A stretch of 5,723 nucleotides of DNA from Gammaproteobacteria bacterium (GTDB lineage: Bacteria > Pseudomonadota > Gammaproteobacteria > GRL18), in contig JALTKC010000204.1 in the NCBI GenBank assembly GCA_027076245.1, forward strand, positions 1-5,723, given 5' to 3'. Below the pieces are notes generated by a model that was not told where the DNA came from, did not search any database, and was given only the letters and a program-made list of their open reading frames with translations. This document shows, in pieces, positions 1 to 5,548 of this stretch. How positions within the stretch are numbered: position 1 is the first letter of the stretch; each line of letters starts with the position of its first letter. Position numbers and translations under genes: made by a program.

Positions 1-130
1 GAATAGAATCCCCTCCCTTATGGTTTTTTACATAACATTTATAATCAAACATAGTCTGAGCATAACCATTTGTCACGCTCAGCATGAATAAAATAAACAG
101 AAGACGGTTTTTATTTAATATTTTCATCAT
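1..130 (-). CDS. Secreted protein of unknown function, N-terminal 43 residues only (runs off window)
   Basis: An open frame starts at the ATG at 130-128 and continues without a stop to the left edge, giving 43 residues. A second ATG follows directly at 127-125. The N-terminus is a textbook Sec signal peptide: positive residues K3, K7 and R9, a hydrophobic core at about 10-19 (LLFILFMLSV), and a likely signal peptidase I site after NGYA (residue 24). The mature protein begins QTMFDYKCYVKNHKGG and contains one cysteine so far. There is no lipobox and no prepilin leader, so it should be periplasmic or exported. It begins 19 bases after the pilE stop, with its own Shine-Dalgarno, so it is probably the next gene of the pilus operon. 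I do not recognise the family. By position and signal peptide it could be a small pilus accessory protein of the PilY2 kind, but that is only a guess from context. Confidence 0.75.
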   Translation of the reverse strand, partial: MMKILNKNRLLFILFMLSVTNGYAQTMFDYKCYVKNHKGGDSI

Positions 131-136
131 TATTAA

Positions 137-142
137 CCTTTT
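137..142 (-). promoter_or_regulatory. Ribosome binding site of the partial secreted-protein gene
   Basis: AAAAGG on the minus strand lies 6 bases before the ATG at 130. It supports this start over the adjacent second ATG and shows that the gene has its own initiation signal within the 19-base gap after pilE. Confidence 0.6.
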
Positions 143-149
143 ATTGCTT

Positions 150-617
150 TTAACCACCCCAGCAGGTATTTACACTTCCGCTACCGGTGCTGTTTCTTGA
201 ACCATCTGAGTTTAATACAAAACTCGCGCATTCTTTATCATCTGACTGAGCACCACCATTTAAAGGTGTGGCCGTTAATGTAAAGGAATTGGCTGTAGTC
301 GTAATAGAAATACAATAATGACCTTCGGTTGAAATTGCGTCTGTAGCACAGGCTCCTTTTGTAAGTTGTAAGTTATCCACACTGCCATAAGAACGGTTAT
401 CCAGAAAATACTGCTGCTGACGATTGGCTATATCCAACAGACTTTGCTTGGCATCACTTCTGCGAGCCCGTTGGGTATAGTCGGTATAAGCCGGCAGGGC
501 TATGGCTGCCAGAATTGCAATTATAGCCACTACAATCATTACTTCGATTAGAGTAAAGCCAGCCGGTTGTTTCTGTTTATACGTGCCTGTTTTATTAAGG
601 CTAATATTTTTCTGCAT
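150..617 (-). CDS. pilE: Type IV minor pilin PilE
   Basis: This 155-residue type IV pilin-like protein is expected to sit in the inner membrane after processing and to join the pilus or its priming complex. Residues 1-20 form a class III leader ending in K-Q-P-A-G20; PilD would cut before F21. The mature N-terminus FTLIEVMIVVAIIAILAAIA is the canonical hydrophobic helix, with the conserved Glu5 at E25. A Q/R-rich alpha helix follows (about 45-72). The globular domain has four cysteines (C90, C102, C130, C152), enough for two disulfides. The ending, D-x-E-C-A followed by a C-terminal CWGG, is typical of the PilE/ComF-type minor pilins encoded after pilY1. The 20-residue leader is longer than the 6-8 residues common in type IVa pilins, but there is no internal Met and the RBS is strong, so this start is secure. 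It begins 3 bases after the pilY1 stop, which suggests translational coupling. Confidence 0.93.
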   Translation of the reverse strand: MQKNISLNKTGTYKQKQPAGFTLIEVMIVVAIIAILAAIALPAYTDYTQRARRSDAKQSLLDIANRQQQYFLDNRSYGSVDNLQLTKGACATDAISTEGHYCISITTTANSFTLTATPLNGGAQSDDKECASFVLNSDGSRNSTGSGSVNTCWGG

Positions 618-620
618 CCC

Positions 621-3600
621 TTACTCCCCCTGTCTGAACCAGTAGAAAATCTTGGTATAGGCTTTACTACCAGTATCCTCAGTATCATTAGGTATCAAAG
701 TAAAATCACCTCCAGAACCACCAATATGAATACCCGGTGTTGTGGGTACACCGACAATATCAACAGTTTTAAAAGCCACTAAAGGAGTGGCTGGATCGCC
801 ATCATCATCCAGCGCACCGCCACCATCAATTAAATTTAAACCGTATAGATAAGAAGTGCCAGGCTGCACTGAACATTGATTAGGATTACTTGCAACCGGT
901 TGATAAGCTGTTAAAAATACCACGCCTTGAATGGTAACCGACTTACCTAATACCTTTTTACGAGTAGAAGTATCAGCAGAATCATACAGATTAATAACCC
1001 AGCCTTTTGCCAGGTCAGATTGCAAGTCACTATTTGATAAAACAGCTGGCTTGATCTTACAGGCTGGATCATAATCTATAGCCGTACTGTCAGCACAGGA
1101 ACTATTAAACTTATAAGTACCAATATAAGTGTCCCGAATTTTGTAAATACGATTGTTGGTATTTTGTTCATTAGGATTATTTCTATGACCACTACCAAAA
1201 ATCAGAGCATCATAATTGCCGTATTGATCCCTGGTCTGAACAAAATCTATTTGATTAAAAAAGCGACGATCATCGGCGAGAGTTGCCGATTCGTGACGGC
1301 CCAGTTGAGCTACCTGAAAAATACTCCATTCCGTACGACTGTCATTAGTATTGGGCTCTGAAGCATTTAATTTTGTATAGACATCATTATTATACATATC
1401 GATGCGCCAGACATTACCTCCTGTATCAGGAATATACATACGATCCAGATAGCCATCACCGTCCACATCAACAACAGTTACATTTGCCGGCATGCTGTCT
1501 TTTAAACCGGCTTCATATAATACGTTTGCAGTGGAGACAGGTGTAATCCAGGTGGCGCTATTGGCTTCACAGGTTGTCTGATCGGTATAAGCTGTATTGG
1601 AACAATACGGTGTAAACTCTCCCTGCACTGACCAGATTATTGAACCATCAGCCAGGTCCACAACAAACACACCGCGCCCCTTATCATCATCTGTACCAAC
1701 AATGTCTTTTTCATCTTTATCAGTATCATATCCAGCGGAAAAAATAGCTACATTTTTTATTTGAATACTGGAGCCGTCAAAATAGCGGATTTTGCCAAAT
1801 TGCGGAGTTGCCCAGCCCTGTTCCATAATGTCATGACCAAACTTCCATAAAAACTGCGGTGCATCAGGATTGGAAATATCCAGGGCGTAATAGAAGCCAT
1901 TACCATTTACATTAACCCCGCGACGCAAACCAAATACAGCAACGACCTGATCACCATCGGGTGTGCCGTCACTATCACAGTCCGCATCTACACAAATATT
2001 GCCATCTTTATTTTTATCGTCAATATAGACCCCAACCGTACCGTCTACACCATAAGGATGGCTGCCTGTTGCAGGGTTAGCCTTTAGCTGAGATAAAATA
2101 TGATAAAGTTCTGATGGAATAAATGCCCAACTTTCTGCAACGCTATCTCCTGTTGTATATCCGTCACAAATATTATTACTGTCTTTTGTTCCTGAACAGC
2201 CATTAGATGTCCCGCCTAAATCATCCTGGAACATATGCAGAAACCCTGCATTGGTACCGACCAGAATTCTTAGATCAGAGTAATCACCTGCATAAGTTGA
2301 ACTATTTTCTCGCTTACCATAGTTAATAATAATTGGCGCCGAATGGAGGGGATCACCCATAACCCAACGGGTTTTAGTACTGTCATCAGGATCCTGACCT
2401 CTGGCCCAATTAATTAATGCATTTCTTTCTGTACTACCTGATACCAGAAGCATTGCATCAGTAATATTAGAATTATCAGTATTGAACAGCTCCAGGGTAC
2501 TGTTGCTTATCTGGGTATAAACTGTTCGGGTACTATAATCAGTAATTGATGCACCGGCCCCACCTTTAGTCACCACATCGGCATCATCTTCTGCACTCCA
2601 AATGCTTACAGCATTATAACTATCACCTTTCTGAACCGAATTTATTTCTCCGGATGCATTAAAAACCAGGTTGTTATTAACATCGACAACCTGCAGCCCG
2701 GAACCCAGATCGGCTAAACGATATTTTTTTAAATTTCCGTCCCAGCGAGACTTTTCTGTCGGAGTAAAAAAGGAATAATAAACATAGTTAAGTGAACGGG
2801 CATCATTGGCCACAGAACCGCCTACACCAGGTGTGGTATAAGTAGCTGAGGAGGCATTTATTTCAGCAAAAAGTGCATTAAATGAATCGGCCAGTTGAGA
2901 GGCATTATTCGCAACAAAATAACCGCTGGTGCCGGAACCCCCTAAAACAGCCGTACTTTCCAGCAGGTCATTATCAATTTCCAGACCTACGGTATAGGTC
3001 ATGACACGCTGGATATCATTATCTGGATTACCATCCATATCATTTTCAAACATGTAACCAGCTATATCATCCAGATAAGATGATGTATCTCCCTGGTCAG
3101 CCACACCGGTTAATGCACTAATAGCATCATCTGCATCTGTATCAATAGTGGGTTCACCATCCGTCATTAACACAATATAAGCCTGTTCACAGGTTATATC
3201 ATTTGCATCAATTTGATTATCTCCATTTCTATCCTGTTGCAAAGTGGTACTGCTGACATCATAAAAAGGCGATTTATAAGTACCGCTAGCTTCTGCTGAA
3301 GCATCTTTTGGCGGGTTTATGCCTGTAGGATTTTCATCTCCATAGAGAACGGTTTCGCCCCTGAAATAACGATAGGCTTCATACATGGTTTCAGCCAATG
3401 GTGTCCATGTATCGGTACGCAAATCACAAATTGCTCGGGCAAGCGTACCGGCAGCTGGCAAAGTTTCACAATTACCATCATTATCATCTAGGATAACGGG
3501 ATTAGCCCCACGGTTAGTACTGTCAATATTCTGTAATCTAAATATAACTCTGCCACCATCATTATTATTATTACCATTATGATTAAATGCCATCAAACCA

Positions 3601-3875
3601 AAATCAATATCAGCATTTTCAGGTGCAAAGAGAATATCCAGCAATGCTCTTTTCGCGGCCGCAACTCTATTTACATATTCTCCCGGAGCGGCATCCTGAA
3701 TATTACTGGACATACTACCGGAATTATCAAATATAAATAGTACCTTTGGATCCAGCGGTGCCACATTAGCCCCCAATAAGGCTTCAGTATCATCACCCTG
3801 TACAGGCAGCGCTGAAAAAGCCATGGCTACCGGAATAAGCCATTGAACTAATTTATTTGTATGTTTTATTTTCAT
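621..3875 (-). CDS. pilY1: Type IV pilus tip adhesin/mechanosensor PilY1
   Basis: This 1084-residue exported protein is expected at the pilus tip and outer membrane, where PilY1 proteins promote pilus assembly, adhesion and surface sensing. A Sec signal peptide (about 1-27, core LVQWLIPVAMAF) precedes a von Willebrand A domain (about 44-340). Its MIDAS is complete: D50-N-S52-G-S54, T158 in W-T-P-L, and D239 in M-T-D-G. The C-terminal PilY1 beta-propeller begins near W504-V-M-G-D-P-L-H-S-A-P. It carries the calcium loop D803-V-D-G-D-G-Y-L-D811, matching in position the essential site of Pseudomonas aeruginosa PilY1; an Asp-rich segment at 620-640 may be the second site. There are twelve cysteines. 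No RGD tripeptide is present, unlike the P. aeruginosa protein. An upstream in-frame ATG at 3914 would overlap pilX by 29 bases and place extra residues before the signal peptide; the ATG at 3875 has a good Shine-Dalgarno, so I chose it. Confidence 0.95.
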   Translation of the reverse strand: MKIKHTNKLVQWLIPVAMAFSALPVQGDDTEALLGANVAPLDPKVLFIFDNSGSMSSNIQDAAPGEYVNRVAAAKRALLDILFAPENADIDFGLMAFNHNGNNNNDGGRVIFRLQNIDSTNRGANPVILDDNDGNCETLPAAGTLARAICDLRTDTWTPLAETMYEAYRYFRGETVLYGDENPTGINPPKDASAEASGTYKSPFYDVSSTTLQQDRNGDNQIDANDITCEQAYIVLMTDGEPTIDTDADDAISALTGVADQGDTSSYLDDIAGYMFENDMDGNPDNDIQRVMTYTVGLEIDNDLLESTAVLGGSGTSGYFVANNASQLADSFNALFAEINASSATYTTPGVGGSVANDARSLNYVYYSFFTPTEKSRWDGNLKKYRLADLGSGLQVVDVNNNLVFNASGEINSVQKGDSYNAVSIWSAEDDADVVTKGGAGASITDYSTRTVYTQISNSTLELFNTDNSNITDAMLLVSGSTERNALINWARGQDPDDSTKTRWVMGDPLHSAPIIINYGKRENSSTYAGDYSDLRILVGTNAGFLHMFQDDLGGTSNGCSGTKDSNNICDGYTTGDSVAESWAFIPSELYHILSQLKANPATGSHPYGVDGTVGVYIDDKNKDGNICVDADCDSDGTPDGDQVVAVFGLRRGVNVNGNGFYYALDISNPDAPQFLWKFGHDIMEQGWATPQFGKIRYFDGSSIQIKNVAIFSAGYDTDKDEKDIVGTDDDKGRGVFVVDLADGSIIWSVQGEFTPYCSNTAYTDQTTCEANSATWITPVSTANVLYEAGLKDSMPANVTVVDVDGDGYLDRMYIPDTGGNVWRIDMYNNDVYTKLNASEPNTNDSRTEWSIFQVAQLGRHESATLADDRRFFNQIDFVQTRDQYGNYDALIFGSGHRNNPNEQNTNNRIYKIRDTYIGTYKFNSSCADSTAIDYDPACKIKPAVLSNSDLQSDLAKGWVINLYDSADTSTRKKVLGKSVTIQGVVFLTAYQPVASNPNQCSVQPGTSYLYGLNLIDGGGALDDDGDPATPLVAFKTVDIVGVPTTPGIHIGGSGGDFTLIPNDTEDTGSKAYTKIFYWFRQGE
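624..630 (-). promoter_or_regulatory. pilE ribosome binding site inside the pilY1 3' end
   Basis: GGGGGAG on the minus strand lies in the last sense codons of pilY1 (CAG GGG GAG, then TAA), 6 bases before the pilE ATG. Ribosomes finishing pilY1 therefore stop on the pilE initiation site. This fixes the pilE start at 617. Confidence 0.75.
1443..1469 (-). other. Calcium-binding loop in the PilY1 C-terminal domain
   Basis: PilY1 residues 803-811 read D-V-D-G-D-G-Y-L-D, followed by P-D-T-G-G-N-V-W-R-I-D. This is the conserved EF-hand-like site of PilY1/PilC C-terminal propellers. In P. aeruginosa PilY1 the equivalent site binds calcium and is needed for pilus extension and twitching control. Confidence 0.8.
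3561..3572 (+). repeat. Short in-frame trinucleotide tract in the pilY1 vWA region
   Basis: Four ATT units (AAT on the coding strand), flanked by imperfect units over about 3558-3584, encode the Asn-rich loop N98-H-N-G-N-N-N-N-D106 between vWA strands of PilY1. Unit gain or loss would change loop length without shifting the frame. Confidence 0.6.
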
Positions 3876-3880
3876 AATAT

Positions 3881-3887
3881 TCACCTT
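3881..3887 (-). promoter_or_regulatory. pilY1 ribosome binding site overlapping the pilX stop codon
   Basis: AAGGTGA on the minus strand begins inside the pilX TAA stop and lies 5 bases before the ATG at 3875. It decides the pilY1 start: the longer alternative beginning at 3914 has no comparable signal and would lie inside pilX. Confidence 0.75.
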
Positions 3888-4476
3888 AACTGCCTGGAAC
3901 CTGGCGACTGGCACCAGCCCAGGTTACAACATTAGCACCACTTCCACCAAAATAATATCTGGAATCAATAACATAATTATTACACTCAATTACACCATAA
4001 CTGCTTCCATCCCGCTCTCTTGGGCATTGAACTTTTTTTGCAGTCTGTCTGAGTGCCACCAATAAATCTGAAGCCGGTATGCCTCCTACAATACCTCCTG
4101 AAACAGAGCATGTAGTATTGGTAACACCTGAAAACGGATCTTTGTTGAAATTATCATAGGTTTTATCCCATACAAATTGACTGGCAGGATTTTCTGAGAT
4201 ATCCGTCAATTGTAAATCCAGATCAAAGGGATTATCGGATGTTACAGATAAACACATAGTCGCATCAATACCAGACTGAGCGAACTGAAAAGCAATACTG
4301 CGCTCTTTTAAATTATTACTTATTTTTAATTCTGTAAGACTATTACTCATGCCGGCTAAACCTATAATTGTTAATAACAACAGCATCATTAAAGATATAA
4401 AAAGTACGCTGCCTGTTTGCTTTCTTATACCGTTTTTTACAATTAGCATGGTATTATTGTCATGGTTCAGCTGCAT
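3886..4476 (-). CDS. pilX: Type IV pilus minor pilin-like protein PilX
   Basis: This 196-residue protein has a PilX-type N-terminus. A basic leader ends R-K-Q-T-G22, followed by the hydrophobic helix SVLFISLMMLLLLTIIGLAG (23-42). Then comes the family pattern in which N54/N55 leads into S-I-A-F-Q-F-A-Q-S-G (60-69). Position +5 of the mature protein is Ile (I27) rather than Glu. Loss of Glu5 is a known trait of PilX and of the tip pseudopilin GspK, and is taken to suit a protein at the very end of the fibre. The soluble domain has four cysteines (C75, C123, C151, C165). The ATG directly follows the pilW TAA and has a near-perfect Shine-Dalgarno. An internal ATG at 4449 lacks one, so the long leader is favoured. 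The gene ends 10 bases before pilY1; in P. aeruginosa PilV, PilW, PilX and PilY1 act together to prime assembly. Confidence 0.9.
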   Translation of the reverse strand: MQLNHDNNTMLIVKNGIRKQTGSVLFISLMMLLLLTIIGLAGMSNSLTELKISNNLKERSIAFQFAQSGIDATMCLSVTSDNPFDLDLQLTDISENPASQFVWDKTYDNFNKDPFSGVTNTTCSVSGGIVGGIPASDLLVALRQTAKKVQCPRERDGSSYGVIECNNYVIDSRYYFGGSGANVVTWAGASRQVPGS

Positions 4477-5502
4477 TTAAATGCCTCCTGTTATTAAATA
4501 CCACTGGTTTCTAAGAAAAACCGTCGTACTAAATACTTTTCGATGAAAATTATCATTTTTAGCCGCTATAGCTACACCGCCCAGATCATAATTCTTTTTG
4601 TCAATATACGTTGGATCTTTTGCACTGCGGGCCAGTAAGTATATTTTTATTTCTGTTATTTTCTGCCAGTCTGATAAAGTTAAACTGCTGGCATTATCAT
4701 AATAATCTGGTACACCATCACCGTCAGTATCAACGCCATAAACTATCTGCATATTTTCAATTCCGGAAGCCTCCTCAAGTTCCTCAAGTTCTTGTTGTGT
4801 GTCATCTGGCTTCGGGAGACGAGGCCCAACCAATACTTCATCAGACCATTCTGGATCACCGTTTTTTACCTGCAAAGTTCGGCGCATTAATCTATGTTCG
4901 TAAATATAATAAATATGATTATTATATTTCCAGTTCATATTAGTACTGTTTGCTATTGACGGTTTCGCGGCAGATCCTACAAAAAACTGCCCTTCATTTT
5001 TTCCTGTACGTATATAAATACTACCGGCTTGAGTATCTGCATCATCAGTTGTTTGACCGGATACACTTTTTACTGAAAGTATACTGCTGCCAGAAGCTAC
5101 ATTCGATAAACAGGAAATTTCTGTTGCTGAACCCGCCTGTTTTCCCCAAATCGGATATTCTGATGAAGTTGCACTGGCAGTACTATCAGTACCTACACTG
5201 CTGTAATTTTTTGTATAAGAATCACCCGTACATTCCCCAATTGAAAGTTCTCCCATATAAATAGGATCCAGATATGTCAGTCCCCCATAAAAACCGGCAT
5301 TAATAAGGTCATTACTAATCATAGCCACAGCAAAACGAATATTTTCATTGAGTTCCTGAAAGTGCTCATTATTTCTGTAGGCCTGTTTATTACTCAGAAA
5401 AATAGAAATTATAATGCCGGTTAGAATAAGCCCTATGACCATAGCTACCATAATTTCTATAATTGTAAAACCCGTTACTTTTTTCATTTGAACCGTACTC
5501 AT
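4477..5502 (-). CDS. pilW: Type IV pilus minor pilin PilW
   Basis: This 341-residue minor pilin should be processed by PilD and join the tip complex with PilV, PilX and PilY1. The leader M1-G11 is cut before F12, and the mature end FTIIEIMVAMVIGLILTGII has Glu5 at E16. The conserved PilW segment N54-I-R-F-A-V-A-M-I-S-N-D-L-I-N-A-G-F follows. The C-terminal part has I248-E-N-M-Q-I-V-Y-G-V-D, then E-I-K-I-Y-L-L-A-R-S (284-293), and the closing S-T-T-V-F-L-R-N (325-332), all typical of the family. Two cysteines (C91, C131) could form one disulfide. A calcium-loop-like D258-T-D-G-D-G-V-P-D266 lies in the family core. Start choice is uncertain: the ATG at 5502 and the ATG at 5487 (leader MKKVTG) are both in frame, and neither has a good Shine-Dalgarno. 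The first overlaps the stop of a possible mini-ORF, so I keep it. Confidence 0.93.
   Translation of the reverse strand: MSTVQMKKVTGFTIIEIMVAMVIGLILTGIIISIFLSNKQAYRNNEHFQELNENIRFAVAMISNDLINAGFYGGLTYLDPIYMGELSIGECTGDSYTKNYSSVGTDSTASATSSEYPIWGKQAGSATEISCLSNVASGSSILSVKSVSGQTTDDADTQAGSIYIRTGKNEGQFFVGSAAKPSIANSTNMNWKYNNHIYYIYEHRLMRRTLQVKNGDPEWSDEVLVGPRLPKPDDTQQELEELEEASGIENMQIVYGVDTDGDGVPDYYDNASSLTLSDWQKITEIKIYLLARSAKDPTYIDKKNYDLGGVAIAAKNDNFHRKVFSTTVFLRNQWYLITGGI
4484..4489 (-). promoter_or_regulatory. pilX ribosome binding site inside the pilW 3' end
   Basis: AGGAGG on the minus strand, the strongest Shine-Dalgarno in the window, lies in the last codons of pilW, 7 bases before the pilX ATG. The pilW TAA and the pilX ATG are directly adjacent (TAAATG), which favours coupled translation. 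Confidence 0.8.
4696..4731 (-). other. Calcium-loop-like motif in PilW
   Basis: PilW residues 258-269 read D-T-D-G-D-G-V-P-D-Y-Y-D. This fits the DxDxDGxxD pattern of thrombospondin type 3 and EF-hand-like calcium loops. Metal binding is inferred from the spacing of the aspartates only. Confidence 0.5.
4773..4790 (+). repeat. Perfect 9-base tandem duplication in pilW
   Basis: CCTCAAGTT occurs twice in direct succession. On the coding strand it gives the acidic run E-L-E-E-L-E-E (about PilW 238-244), just before the conserved I-E-N-M-Q segment. It looks like a small in-frame slippage duplication. Confidence 0.7.
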
Positions 5503-5537
5503 TATTTTATTTTTATACCATTCGTGCTATTTTCCAT
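5502..5537 (-). promoter_or_regulatory. Possible 11-codon mini-ORF coupled to pilW
   Basis: In the 46-base pilV-pilW spacer, ATG at 5537 opens a frame reading MENSTNGIKIK. Its TAA shares an A with the pilW ATG (TAATG). AGG lies only 3 bases before its ATG, so its own initiation signal is weak. The overlap could allow termination-reinitiation onto pilW, which has no clear Shine-Dalgarno. It could equally be chance in AT-rich DNA. Confidence 0.25.
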
Positions 5538-5548
5538 ATACCTGGCTT

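Noticed and set aside
131..149. Transcription terminator after pilE
   Set aside because: The 19-base gap has no inverted repeat; it contains a ribosome binding site for the next gene instead.
567..782. Plus-strand open frame across the pilE/pilY1 junction
   Set aside because: It is antisense to two confident genes and its translation shows no domain or plausible signal; it is a shadow frame. The plus-strand frames at 1164-1361 and 3385-3582 are rejected for the same reason.
3558..3584. ATT-rich stretch as a CRISPR-like or regulatory repeat
   Set aside because: The units are three bases long, in frame, and encode an Asn loop; there are no spacers or palindromic repeats.
621..3875. RGD integrin-binding motif in PilY1, as in P. 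aeruginosa
   Set aside because: I read through the translation and found only RGE, RGQ and RGV tripeptides, no RGD.
3876..3914. Upstream extension of pilY1 to an in-frame ATG at 3914
   Set aside because: It would overlap pilX by 29 bases and add 13 residues before a clear signal peptide; the ATG at 3875 has a well-placed AAGGTGA.
4611..5264. Two plus-strand open frames opposite pilW (110 and 104 codons)
   Set aside because: They lie wholly antisense to a well-supported pilW, have low-complexity composition, and match no family I know.
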